64,000 bases of DNA from Synechococcus sp. M16.1 (GTDB lineage: Bacteria; Cyanobacteriota; Cyanobacteriia; PCC-6307; Cyanobiaceae), in NCBI RefSeq assembly GCF_014279895.1, contig NZ_CP047954.1, positions 310,001 through 374,000 of the forward strand, given 5' to 3'. The notes beneath the pieces were generated by a model that searched no databases, was not told where the DNA came from, and saw only the letters and a list, made by a program, of their open reading frames with translations. Every line of letters begins with the position of its first letter. Positions within the stretch are counted from its first letter, which is position 1. Made by a program: the position numbers and the translations under genes. Shown here piece by piece: positions 46,878 to 55,180 of the stretch.

Positions 46878-48363
46878 GGGGTTGACCCCGTTCGGCCTTG
46901 AGCTGCCGGCAGGCATTGAGGGCTGACAGGCTCACCCCCGCTGTGCCCTCGCCCGGATGGAGGCTGTCGCCGCAGAGCCAAAGCCCCGGCATGGGCGTTC
47001 GACCTGCCAGGCCGAAGGGGCCGAACCGGCTTGGATGCTGTCCAAGGCCCCCGACCATGCCGTTGGGACGACCCGTCCAGCCGGCAAAGCCCCGTGGTGT
47101 TGCAAGTTCAGCGTGCAACCAGGCGTCGTCTTCGAGCGAGAGCCAGCGGTTCAATTCGGCTTGGATCAGGTTCAGCATCTCTGTTTTGCGCTGCTGGTAC
47201 TCCGGCTCCGGCAAGCGGCACCAGTCACCTGTTGGGGTGAACACGCTGGCAATCAAGGTGGCCTGCCCCTGGGGCGCACGCCCATCGCCCTCGCGGCTGA
47301 TGGAGACAAACAGAGGCCCTGGGGATGCGCAGCCCCGCTGGAGATGGCCTGGGCAGGAATGTGGCAGTGCATCACGCCGCACCGCTCCGTAGAGCACCAG
47401 CGCACCACTCGGTTCATGCAGGTTGTCCAGTCGCTTGCGGTACCCCTGGGGCAGTTGATCCGGTTCGATCAACTCCTGCAGGCACTGGGGCGGCAGGCTG
47501 CAGACCACATCACGGCTGCTGCGTTGGTGTTCCGTGCCCTTGCCGGTGCTGATCGTCACCTGCCAACCGGATGAGCTGGGCTGCAGCTTGGTGACCCGAT
47601 GCTTCATCAGCACCGTTCCGCCGTCGCGCTCAATGGCCGCCACCAGCTGATTGCTCAACACCTGCATCGATCCCTCCAGATGCCAGAGCCCGAGTGGTGC
47701 TTGGGCCATATGCAGGACGGTTGCGCCGTACAGCGCCGCCGTGCGATCGGCCGGTTCCTGGGAGTACAGCTTCAGCTGGAGGTCGAGAAAGCGCCGCAGC
47801 CGTTGATCATCACCGCAACCGCACAGCCGCAACAGATCGGCGATGGTCAGACCTGTGAACAGTCCCGATGCCAGCGTTGCGGGCCGAAGTGCCCGCAGCA
47901 ATGTGCCGAGATCCCAGAGGGAGCGCGGCGTCACCACAGGGTCCTGGCTGGCGAACTGCCAGTTGCTGGAATGCAACTGATGGCAAAGGCTCCAGAAGCG
48001 CTGGCTGCCGGGGAATTGACGTTCACGCTCGGCGGCCCAGGCGTCCGGGTCATGCCAGAGCGAAATGGGAGGGGAGCCATCGCCCAGGTCGACCACACAA
48101 CCTGGGTCCAAAAGCTCTGCGCTGGGCAGAGGCATGTCCAGATGCTTCAGCAGTCGCGCATGACTGCCTCCGGGCTCCAATCCAGCCACCTGGGTCGCCC
48201 CAACATCGAACACCCATGGACCACGCCGGAATGTTCCCGCACATCCCCCCGGTTGTTGATGCGCTTCCAGCAGCGTGACCTTGACGCCATCGCGGGCCAG
48301 GAGTGCCGCTGCGGTTAAGCCAGCGATCCCACCGCCCACCACGATCACGCTGGAATCGCTCAC
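46861..48363 (-). CDS. crtD: Carotenoid C-3',4' desaturase
   Basis: An FAD-dependent desaturase of 500 residues in the CrtI/CrtH superfamily. The N-terminal dinucleotide motif is VIVVGGGIAGLTAAALLA, followed by EAHQQPGGCAGTF, and the segment FDVGATQVAGLEPGGSH matches the cyanobacterial CrtD type, which acts in synthesis of monocyclic myxol-type carotenoids; CrtH (carotene isomerase) is the main alternative. The C-terminal FAD motif GLWLCGDSLHPGEGTAGVSLSAL is intact. Whether this strain makes such glycosides cannot be told. Divergent from the kinase gene, 50 bases apart. Confidence 0.78.
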   Translation of the reverse strand: MSDSSVIVVGGGIAGLTAAALLARDGVKVTLLEAHQQPGGCAGTFRRGPWVFDVGATQVAGLEPGGSHARLLKHLDMPLPSAELLDPGCVVDLGDGSPPISLWHDPDAWAAERERQFPGSQRFWSLCHQLHSSNWQFASQDPVVTPRSLWDLGTLLRALRPATLASGLFTGLTIADLLRLCGCGDDQRLRRFLDLQLKLYSQEPADRTAALYGATVLHMAQAPLGLWHLEGSMQVLSNQLVAAIERDGGTVLMKHRVTKLQPSSSGWQVTISTGKGTEHQRSSRDVVCSLPPQCLQELIEPDQLPQGYRKRLDNLHEPSGALVLYGAVRRDALPHSCPGHLQRGCASPGPLFVSISREGDGRAPQGQATLIASVFTPTGDWCRLPEPEYQQRKTEMLNLIQAELNRWLSLEDDAWLHAELATPRGFAGWTGRPNGMVGGLGQHPSRFGPFGLAGRTPMPGLWLCGDSLHPGEGTAGVSLSALNACRQLKAERGQPLSFRS

Positions 48364-48413
48364 GACGCCCTGAAGAATCGGGCCATGCTGGCAAGACAGG
48401 GGGCCTGCTGAGG

Positions 48414-49301
48414 ATGAACAGCGAACTGCGCCGGGATCTCACCGCGAAGGATGGGCCATTGGCGGGGGCTGTGATCACAGACGTCTCCCCTGTTGGTGGG
48501 GGCTGCATCCATCAGGCCTGGAAACTTCGCCTCCGTGATGGCCAGGTGTTGTTTGCCAAAATTGGTGGCGCCAGCGCCCTACCCCTGTTTGAGGTGGAGG
48601 CGGAGGCCCTCGAGGCCCTGCATGCCCAAGCTGATGCCTCGTTCCTGGTTGTGCCGCAGCCCATCGCTCTGGCAGCACTGCCCCACGGTGCGGTGCTGCT
48701 GTTGCCTTGGCTGGATTTTGGTGGCAGCGACCAAACAGCCCTTGGCCGGGGTTTGGCCTTGCTGCACCAGTCGTCGATGGCCTCCAGCCCAGCTCGTTTC
48801 GGCTGGCACCGGGATGGCTTCATCGGCGCTGGGACTCAACCCGGTGGGTGGCGTGATGACTGGGGATCGGCCTTCGTGGAGCTCAGGCTGCGCCCGCAGC
48901 TCGACATCCTTGATGGGTTGCAGCAGGATTCAACGGACCTCAATCCGTTGTTGCTGCGCCTCGCCGAGCACTTGAACGAGCATCAACCGTGTCCTGCGTT
49001 GGTACACGGCGATCTCTGGGGTGGGAATGCTGCCAGCCTCAGCGATGGACGGGGGAGCATTTTTGATCCCGCCAGCTGGTGGGCTGATCGGGAAGTTGAT
49101 CTGGCCATGACCCGGCTATTCGGCGGCTTCGGTGAAGCCTTCCGCTCGGGTTATCGGGAGGTGATTCCCGAGGCTTCAGGCGCTGACGGTCGGGTGGAGA
49201 TCTACAACCTGTACCACCTGCTCAACCACGCCAATTTGTTTGGGGGGAGTTATCTGAGCCAATGCCGAGCCAGTCTCAAAGATCTGGCTCGGCGGCTTTG
49301 A
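48414..49301 (+). CDS. Fructosamine/ketosamine kinase family protein
   Basis: A 295-residue kinase-fold protein. Nucleotide-binding strand LFAKIG (about 46-51), acidic helix FEVEAEALEAL and the catalytic loop LVHGDLWGGN with H198-G-D200, followed by metal aspartate D218 in IFDPASWWADREVDLAM match the fructosamine-3-kinase family, which phosphorylates protein-bound sugars to reverse glycation. Start chosen at MNSELRRD (48414), since upstream codons overlap crtD. Stop is 3 bases from the convergent CAAD gene. Confidence 0.85.
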   Translation: MNSELRRDLTAKDGPLAGAVITDVSPVGGGCIHQAWKLRLRDGQVLFAKIGGASALPLFEVEAEALEALHAQADASFLVVPQPIALAALPHGAVLLLPWLDFGGSDQTALGRGLALLHQSSMASSPARFGWHRDGFIGAGTQPGGWRDDWGSAFVELRLRPQLDILDGLQQDSTDLNPLLLRLAEHLNEHQPCPALVHGDLWGGNAASLSDGRGSIFDPASWWADREVDLAMTRLFGGFGEAFRSGYREVIPEASGADGRVEIYNLYHLLNHANLFGGSYLSQCRASLKDLARRL

Positions 49302-49304
49302 GGC

Positions 49305-49691
49305 TCAGCCCAGGTACTCCTTCCGGAGGGTTTGAACACGCTGAACCAGTGCATTGCGCTTGTCGCTGGTGGTGAGGTTCTTCCAGCTCCATTGGCCCAC
49401 CACGACCACGCCGAGCAGTTCCAGCAGGCCCGGAACGATCGGCAACAGGTTGATCGTGTCGAGGATTCCCTTGATCAGGATCTGGGCAATGATCACGGCA
49501 GCAAAGATGCCTACGATCTTGCCGATGCGTCCCATCTGGCTCCAGTCGACCTGATCGAGCGTGTCGTTCACCTTGCCCAGTACGTCGCTGTAGCGCTCAG
49601 CGAAGGAGGTGGTGTCCTCCTGCTCAGGGGTTTCGAGAGGTGTCGTCACGGTTGTGGCGGCATCCTTAACTTCAGTGGTGGCGTCACTCAT
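49305..49691 (-). CDS. CAAD-domain (CURT1-like) membrane protein
   Basis: A 128-residue thylakoid-type membrane protein. After an acidic Thr-rich N-terminus (TTEVKDAATTVTTPLETPEQ) comes the CAAD region: DVLGKVNDTLDQVDWSQMGRIGKIVGIFAAVIIAQIL, then a turn and a second helix IVPGLLELLGVVVVGQWSW, and the amphipathic end KRNALVQRVQTLRKEYLG. CAAD domains occur in cyanobacterial aminoacyl-tRNA synthetases and in CURT1 proteins that curve thylakoid margins. The start MSDATTEV at 49691 is chosen over a frame extension seven codons upstream. Confidence 0.85.
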   Translation of the reverse strand: MSDATTEVKDAATTVTTPLETPEQEDTTSFAERYSDVLGKVNDTLDQVDWSQMGRIGKIVGIFAAVIIAQILIKGILDTINLLPIVPGLLELLGVVVVGQWSWKNLTTSDKRNALVQRVQTLRKEYLG

Positions 49692-49755
49692 GAGAACGAC
49701 TAAATCCTTCACAATTTCAGCTGAGCGTATCGGTGCGACGGGGTCTACGCCATCC

Positions 49756-50208
49756 GTGCTGCAAATTGATCACCGATGCCACACGGATCTGGCCCGGATT
49801 TTGTTGGCGCCCCACCCCGAAGAAGGCTGCGCCTTGCTGCTGGGACAACGGACGAATTCAGGCTGTTTGAGGCTGACCACGACCTGGCCCTGTTGCAATG
49901 TCTGGGGACGAGGTGCATCCGGTCAGCAGCCTGTCCACGACCGTCGCAGCAGGTTTCTGGTGGATCCGAGGGAGCAGTTGGCAGCCCAGCGATGGGCGCG
50001 GGACCGCCATCAACGTTGTCTTGGCGTGGCCCATTCCCATCCGGCGTCGGCCCCCGTTCCCTCGCCCCAGGATCGGCGCTTGGGACAAGCGGAGAGTCTG
50101 ATGTTGATCCTCTCTGCCTCGCTTGGCCTGCGGGCCTGGTGGCTGCATGGGGACCGCAGCGTGGATGAAATCCCGATTCAGCTCTGGGACACTCAAAACC
50201 ATGCATGA
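49756..50208 (+). CDS. JAMM/MPN+ (M67-type) metallopeptidase
   Basis: A 150-residue zinc isopeptidase candidate. The full JAMM signature is present: glutamate in HPEEGCALLLG (E23), then H93-x-H95-x7-S103-x2-D106 (HSHPASAPVPSPQD). Bacterial M67 enzymes trim the C-terminus of ubiquitin-like sulfur carriers or release cysteine from them (Mec). The frame is open to 49609, but GTG at 49756 gives the family N-terminus LQIDHRCHTDLARI; an alternative ATG at 49690 would overlap the divergent CAAD start. The stop overlaps the start region of the E1-like gene by 8 bases. Confidence 0.85.
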   Translation: MLQIDHRCHTDLARILLAPHPEEGCALLLGQRTNSGCLRLTTTWPCCNVWGRGASGQQPVHDRRSRFLVDPREQLAAQRWARDRHQRCLGVAHSHPASAPVPSPQDRRLGQAESLMLILSASLGLRAWWLHGDRSVDEIPIQLWDTQNHA

Positions 50209-51337
50209 CCACGCGATGCTGAGTGCTGATGAGCGGGGGCGCTACGCCCGCCATCTGATCCTTCCCGAGGTTGGTGCTGCCGGTCAGCTCCGGTTGAAGT
50301 CTGCTTCTGTGCTTTGTGTTGGCAGCGGTGGGCTGGGATCCCCTCTGTTGCTGTATCTGGCCGCGGCAGGGGTTGGTCGTATTGGAATCGTGGATGGAGA
50401 TGTGGTGGAGCTGTCCAATCTCCAGCGGCAGGTGATCCACAGCTCCAGCGGGGTTGGCGGCTCCAAGGCCCGCTCAGCCGCAGCGCGGATCCACGACCTC
50501 AATCCCCACTGCAAGGTGGAGGTGCATGAACACATGCTGGATGTGGGCAATGCTTTGGATCTCATCGGTGCCTATGACCTGGTCTGTGACGGCACCGACA
50601 ACTTCCCCAGCCGGTATCTGATCAACGACGCCTGTGTGTTGCTCGGCAAGCCCCTCGTCTACGGCTCCGTGCAGCGCTTTGACGGCCAGGTCAGCGTGTT
50701 CAACCGCACGCCGATGAGCCCCAATTACCGCGATCTGCTGCCGGAACCCCCTCCCCCGGACGCTGTTCCGTCTTGCTCGGATGCTGGGGTGATGGGTGTG
50801 ATGCCGGGGTTGATCGGTCTGCTTCAGGCCACCGAGGCGATCAAACTGATCACCGGTATTGGTGAGTGCCTGGACGGTCGGCTGTTGGTGGTCGACGCCT
50901 TGGCGATGCGATTTCGCGAACTCACCCTCCGCGTTGATCCCGACCGACCAAAGGTCGAGAGCCTGATTGACTACCGCCAGTTCTGCCGTCCGGCGTCATC
51001 GGAGATGGAAGCCATCACTGTCATGGAGCTGAAGGCCCTGCTCGACTCCGCTCCAGACGAGATTGCGCTGGTTGATGTGCGCAATCCTTCTGAAGCAGAG
51101 GTGGCTTCGATTGAAGGAAGCCACTTGGTGCCGTTGGCTTCGCTGGAGAGTGGTGAGGCGATCGATCGCATTCGCGCATTGGCAGAGGGACGGCGCCTTT
51201 TGGTGCACTGCAAGCTCGGGGGGCGCTCTGCCAGGGCCGTTGAGCTGTTGGCCCAGCAGGGCATCGCGGCAACGAATGTGACCGGTGGAATTGATGCCTG
51301 GTCTCAGCAGGTCGATCCTGCAATCCCTCGCTACTGA
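50201..51337 (+). CDS. moeZ: MoeZ-type sulfur-carrier adenylyltransferase with rhodanese domain
   Basis: A 378-residue fusion. Residues 1-260 form the E1/MoeB-ThiF adenylation domain: RYARHLILPEVGAAGQ, ATP motif GSGGLGS at 41-47, DGDVVELSNLQRQ and the active cysteine C192 in PSCSDAGVMG. Zinc C-x2-C pairs of MoeB are missing (NYRDLLPEP and VDPDRPK instead), as in MoeZ. Residues 270-378 are a rhodanese domain with C337 in VHCKLGGRS. It should activate ubiquitin-like carriers with ATP and pass sulfur to them, for cysteine, thiamine or molybdopterin routes. ATG at 50201 overlaps the peptidase gene; a second ATG at 50216 is equally possible. Confidence 0.9.
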   Translation: MHDHAMLSADERGRYARHLILPEVGAAGQLRLKSASVLCVGSGGLGSPLLLYLAAAGVGRIGIVDGDVVELSNLQRQVIHSSSGVGGSKARSAAARIHDLNPHCKVEVHEHMLDVGNALDLIGAYDLVCDGTDNFPSRYLINDACVLLGKPLVYGSVQRFDGQVSVFNRTPMSPNYRDLLPEPPPPDAVPSCSDAGVMGVMPGLIGLLQATEAIKLITGIGECLDGRLLVVDALAMRFRELTLRVDPDRPKVESLIDYRQFCRPASSEMEAITVMELKALLDSAPDEIALVDVRNPSEAEVASIEGSHLVPLASLESGEAIDRIRALAEGRRLLVHCKLGGRSARAVELLAQQGIAATNVTGGIDAWSQQVDPAIPRY

Positions 51338-51346
51338 ACCTGAGGG

Positions 51347-52495
51347 TTAGTAATCCACCCCTCGCTTCAGGTCGACGCCCTGTTCGGCGTAGTGCTTGTG
51401 GCACACCATTTCGGAATGGATGCTGGCCAGATCGAAATAGGCCGGAGGGTTCTTGCAGCGCCCCGTGATGATCACCTCGGTTTCCGCCGGTTTACGCAGC
51501 AGGGTCTGCAGGATCGGTTCGACGGGTAGTAGTTCCAGGTCGACTGTGGGGTTCAACTCGTCGAGGATCACGGTCTTGTAGAGGCCGCTGGAGATGGCGG
51601 CCCGTGCGATCTCCCAGGCCCGCTCGGCTTCCACGTAGTCAATCGGCTCCTGCTGGCCCCGCCAGACGATGGCATCGCGGCCGGAGCGGAGGTGGTCCAC
51701 CAAATGGGGATAGCTCTCGCGAAGGGCAGCGATGGCTGCATCTTCGGTGTAGCCGCTGCCGCCTTTGAGCCACTGCAGGATCAAGACCCGATGGCTCTTG
51801 TCCTGGCTGATGCCCCGCCCGATGGCCTGCAGCGCTTTCCCAAGCGCACTGGTTGATTTGCCTTTGCCTTCACCGGTGTAGATCTCAATGCCGCTGCTCA
51901 CATTGAGAGGCACCACCCGGGTGTCGTTCATGCCCGGACGGCGATGGGCCCGCATCTCGGAGTGGAGGTCGGCCTCACGCACCAACGGGGCGGGTGCAGC
52001 CCGACCGGTGATGATGATTTCCATCCCCTCCGGCCGGTTGCTGAGGGTGCGCACCACGTCCTCCAGGTCAAGAAGGCCGAGATCGAGCACAGGATTCAGT
52101 TCGTCCAGAACCACCACCGAGTAGAGGGCACTGGCGATCGCGCCCTTGGCGATCACCCAGCCCCGCTGGGCTTCGTCGCGGTCGAACCGGGTGGCTTCAT
52201 CAGCGGTGAAGTGATCGGCCCTTCCGGTGCGCAGATGGTCGATCAGATGGGGGAAGCCCTGCTGCAGGGCCTCGATAGCTGCGTCCTCGTCGTAGGCCCG
52301 TCCGGGGCCTTTGAGAAAGCGCAACAGCAGCACCCTGGTCTGGCGCTGTTCGCATATGCCGAGGCCGATGGTGCGCAGCACAACTCCAAGGGCTGCCTGG
52401 CTTTTGCCCTTGCCCTCGCCGTCATAGATGTGCAGCTGTCCATGGCTGCGCTCGCGGCTGTCCGCTGCGGTGACGATGCCGATGCTTCGAGGCAT
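51347..52495 (-). CDS. cobO: Tandem cob(I)yrinic acid a,c-diamide adenosyltransferase
   Basis: A 382-residue protein made of two CobA/BtuR-type domains in a row. Domain 1 (about 20-190) has P-loop GEGKGKS at 26-32, VVVLDELNP and IIITGR; domain 2 (about 203-382) repeats GEGKGKS at 208-214, VILDELNP and VIITGR. Each domain alone has the length of a single CobO, which transfers an adenosyl group to cob(I)yrinate. Both P-loops look intact, so both may bind ATP; an internal dimer is plausible. With CbiG-CobJ at 2.8-4.5 kb it supports de novo corrinoid synthesis. Convergent with moeZ. Confidence 0.9.
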   Translation of the reverse strand: MPRSIGIVTAADSRERSHGQLHIYDGEGKGKSQAALGVVLRTIGLGICEQRQTRVLLLRFLKGPGRAYDEDAAIEALQQGFPHLIDHLRTGRADHFTADEATRFDRDEAQRGWVIAKGAIASALYSVVVLDELNPVLDLGLLDLEDVVRTLSNRPEGMEIIITGRAAPAPLVREADLHSEMRAHRRPGMNDTRVVPLNVSSGIEIYTGEGKGKSTSALGKALQAIGRGISQDKSHRVLILQWLKGGSGYTEDAAIAALRESYPHLVDHLRSGRDAIVWRGQQEPIDYVEAERAWEIARAAISSGLYKTVILDELNPTVDLELLPVEPILQTLLRKPAETEVIITGRCKNPPAYFDLASIHSEMVCHKHYAEQGVDLKRGVDY

Positions 52496-52548
52496 TGGGA
52501 CAGCTCTTACCGTTGGAGCCTACCTAGCTCAACTGGTTTTCCCCGCTG

Positions 52549-53376
52549 ATGTTTCGGTTGCAGGAGCCTTTGGCGGATCGAGAGCAGCAGCTGCTGGCGA
52601 ACCTGCGGCAGTGGATGGCAGACCAATCTGCCCTTTGTGTGGCCTATTCCGGTGGAGTCGACAGCACCCTGGTGGCGGCGATGGCTTACGAAGCCCATGG
52701 CGATGCCGCTCTGGCGGTAACGGGTGTCTCCCCGGCCCTGGCGCCGCATCTGTTGCGGGAAGCCCGTGATCAAGCCTCCTGGATCGGCATCCCGCATCGG
52801 GAGTGTGCGACGGCCGAGTTGAACGACCTTGACTACAGCAGCAACCCCGTGGATCGCTGCTTTGCCTGCAAGCGTGAACTGCACCAGCACCTTCAGCCCA
52901 TTGCCGCGGCGGCTGGAGACGCGTTGGTGATTGATGGAGTCAACCTTGATGACCTAGGTGATCACCGGCCCGGCATTGAAGCGGCCCGACAGGCGGGGGT
53001 TCGCTCCCCCCTGGCGGAATTGTCGATCGACAAAGCAGCGATCCGTGCCCTGTCGAGGGCCCTTGGTTTTCCCTGGTGGGACAAACCGGCGCAGCCCTGC
53101 CTGGCCTCCCGTTTTCCCTATGGCGAAAGCATCAGCGCCGAGCGGTTGAAGCGGGTGGGTCAGGCGGAAGCCTGGTTGATCGCCAGGGGATTCAGCTCCG
53201 TTCGTGTGCGCTCCCACGGGTTGGCAGCACGGATTGAGGTGCCCAGCGAGCAGATCCGCGCTGTGCTCGCGCTGGCGGAAAGCGAGCCTTTGGTGGAGGC
53301 TTTTCGCTCCCTTGGCTTCACCTCCGTCAACCTGGATCTTGAAGGTCTGGTCAGCGGCAAGTTGAACCGCCGCTGA
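52549..53376 (+). CDS. larE: LarE-like ATP-dependent sulfur transferase
   Basis: A 275-residue PP-loop enzyme with SGGVDS at 34-39 and the LarE phrase PCLASRFPYG, whose C184 corresponds to the sacrificial sulfur-donor cysteine. A further R-C-F-A-C-K lies at 103-108. LarE adenylates and thiolates the pyridinium biscarboxylate precursor of the nickel-pincer cofactor. larB and larC are not in the window, so the pathway here is unproven. ATG at 52549 is preferred. Divergent from the tandem cobO with 53 bases between starts; convergent with speD. Confidence 0.85.
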   Translation: MFRLQEPLADREQQLLANLRQWMADQSALCVAYSGGVDSTLVAAMAYEAHGDAALAVTGVSPALAPHLLREARDQASWIGIPHRECATAELNDLDYSSNPVDRCFACKRELHQHLQPIAAAAGDALVIDGVNLDDLGDHRPGIEAARQAGVRSPLAELSIDKAAIRALSRALGFPWWDKPAQPCLASRFPYGESISAERLKRVGQAEAWLIARGFSSVRVRSHGLAARIEVPSEQIRAVLALAESEPLVEAFRSLGFTSVNLDLEGLVSGKLNRR

Positions 53377-53392
53377 TTTCGCCTGGGCCGGA

Positions 53393-53890
53393 TCAGCTGG
53401 GGAGCTGGCTTGGCGTTTCCACAGGCTCTCTCACCCCAGTGGCAATGGCCGCAGGTGTTTCACGCAGAAAGCTCTTCAACGCATGGCGTTTCGCTTGAAG
53501 CTCACTGCAGAGAATCGCGCAGGCCTGTTCCGGCATGGTGTGGTCACCACAGGTGAACACATCAACCGCGGCGTAGCCGGATTCCGGCCAGGTGTGGATG
53601 GAAATGTGGGATTCAGCCAGCAGGGCAAGGCCCGTGACGCCCTGGGGTTGAAATTGATGGGTGATCAGGTTCAGCAGCGTCGCACCAGCGCCTTTGGCTG
53701 CTGAGGTGATCGTTGTGCGGATGAATGCTTCGTCGTCGAGCCGGCTCGGATCGCAGTCGTAGAGCTCGAGAATGCAGTGTTTACCGACCATGTCGGTGGC
53801 ATGAATCTCAGGTGCCCCCCATCCCGGGTTGGGATGCAGTTCAGAGAGGGTCTGCTCCATCAGGCGATGAGAGAAAAACAGGTCCGCCAC
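53393..53890 (-). CDS. speD: S-adenosylmethionine decarboxylase proenzyme
   Basis: Makes decarboxylated AdoMet, the aminopropyl donor for spermidine. The 165-residue bacterial type has the self-cleavage site [11 protein letters not shown], giving a pyruvoyl group from S94, with H99 and C114 (DVFTCG) as the processing and catalytic residues. The stop of recF lies one base ahead of the speD start on the same strand, so the two are probably coupled. An odd tail ([13 protein letters not shown]) follows the conserved part. Confidence 0.95.
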   Translation of the reverse strand: MADLFFSHRLMEQTLSELHPNPGWGAPEIHATDMVGKHCILELYDCDPSRLDDEAFIRTTITSAAKGAGATLLNLITHQFQPQGVTGLALLAESHISIHTWPESGYAAVDVFTCGDHTMPEQACAILCSELQAKRHALKSFLRETPAAIATGVREPVETPSQLPS

Positions 53891-53891
53891 C

Positions 53892-55025
53892 TTATCCGAT
53901 CTTCAGATCGGGTCTCAGGTCTCTTGCGCCGAGAATTTGGGCCTGCTGCTGCCATCCCCCGCCAAAGCCCTCGAGGTGGGTGGCGCTCACCAGGCATTGA
54001 TGCGATTCGCCCACGGCCTCAAGCAGAAGCTGCTGGCGGGTTGGATCCAGTTCGGCGAGTACATCATCAAGAAGCAGCAGGGGTGGCTCCCCACAGAGCT
54101 GGGTCACCAGCTCCAGTTCGGCGAGCTTCAGGCCCAGCACCAGCGACCTCTGCTGGCCTGCGGAGCCAAACCGTCGTGCCGGGCTGCCCCCTAGCAGCAG
54201 GGCGATCTCATCGCGGTGCGGGCCCACGCGGCAGCTGCCGAGCCGTTCCTCCTCTCCCCGCTGCTGGCGCAGTTGCTCCTCGATGGCGAGTCGCCAGGGT
54301 TCTTCGGCATCCTCCCCGTCGAGCTTGCTGCCGGGTTTGTAGTGCAGTTCCAAGGCTTCTGTGCCCCCGCTGAGGTGGGCCTGCCAGCGTTGGGCGATCG
54401 GTTCCAGCCGATGCAGGGCCCGTTGCCGCCGCCGGTGAATTCGGGTGCTCACCAGCGCCATCTGAACGTCAAACGCGTCGAGCAGTGCATGGCGTTCGCC
54501 ACTGGAGACCTGCCGCTGGCGCCAGAGCTGGCTGCGCTGCCGCAACAACCGGTTCAGCCGTGCCATCAGATCGGCATACACCGGTTCGAGCTGCAGCACG
54601 ACGCGGTCCAGCCACTGGCGTCGTAGGGCGGGTTCGCCCCGCACCAGATCAAGATCCAGGGCGCTGAAGCCGATGCAGCGCAGCGGACCAATCAGGTCCA
54701 GCTGCCGATCCAGCAGCTTGCCGTTCCGTTTGGCCTGACGGCCACCTTGGCGGCGCAGTTCCAGCTCTAGACGATCCCCATCCCCCACGTCGGCCCGGAT
54801 CAGGGCCTGTGGAGCGTCCCACTGGATCAGATCGCGATCATTGCTGCAGCGATGGGAGCGCAGGCTGCCCAGCAGCTCAACCGCCTCGAGCAGGTTGGAC
54901 TTGCCAATGCCATTGGGCCCGATCACCAAAAGGCGTGGCTGTGTCAGTTCCAGCTGCAGAACGGTGTGGTTCCGGAAGCCCTGCAGTTGGAGCCTGTGGA
55001 GCCGGATGGGTGCTGGGGCGACCAG
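53892..55025 (-). CDS. recF: DNA replication and repair protein RecF
   Basis: An SMC-like ATPase that loads RecA at gapped DNA. Walker [10 protein letters not shown] and the later [24 protein letters not shown] (signature), [13 protein letters not shown] (Walker B) are intact. The conserved N-terminus [19 protein letters not shown] is encoded upstream of the first TTG (54929), but no ATG, GTG or TTG exists between there and the upstream stop near 55066. The start given, CTG at 55025, is a guess; ATC at 55007 is an alternative. speD follows directly, and tRNA-Arg lies divergent upstream. Confidence 0.85.
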   Translation of the reverse strand: MVAPAPIRLHRLQLQGFRNHTVLQLELTQPRLLVIGPNGIGKSNLLEAVELLGSLRSHRCSNDRDLIQWDAPQALIRADVGDGDRLELELRRQGGRQAKRNGKLLDRQLDLIGPLRCIGFSALDLDLVRGEPALRRQWLDRVVLQLEPVYADLMARLNRLLRQRSQLWRQRQVSSGERHALLDAFDVQMALVSTRIHRRRQRALHRLEPIAQRWQAHLSGGTEALELHYKPGSKLDGEDAEEPWRLAIEEQLRQQRGEEERLGSCRVGPHRDEIALLLGGSPARRFGSAGQQRSLVLGLKLAELELVTQLCGEPPLLLLDDVLAELDPTRQQLLLEAVGESHQCLVSATHLEGFGGGWQQQAQILGARDLRPDLKIG

Positions 55026-55089
55026 TGAGTAAGGTACCTGTATCGGGACGGTTGCCGCTCGATATCACTGCGGCTTAAGGCCGATCAGT

Positions 55090-55163
55090 GGGCATGTAGC
55101 TCAGTTGGATAGAGCATCAGATTCCGGTTCTGAGGGTCGGGGGTTCGAGTCCCTCCATGCTCG
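55090..55163 (+). tRNA. tRNA-Arg (CCG)
   Basis: A 74-base cloverleaf: acceptor GGGCATG/CATGCTC (one G-T pair) with discriminator G, D-arm GCTCAGTTGGATAGAGC, anticodon arm TCAGA-TTCCGGT-TCTGA giving CCG (reads CGG), T-arm GGGTTCGAGTCCC. CCA not encoded. The plus-strand gene sits between recF and the GNAT gene, both minus. Confidence 0.94.
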
Positions 55164-55180
55164 TGTTTGAACTCAATGTC

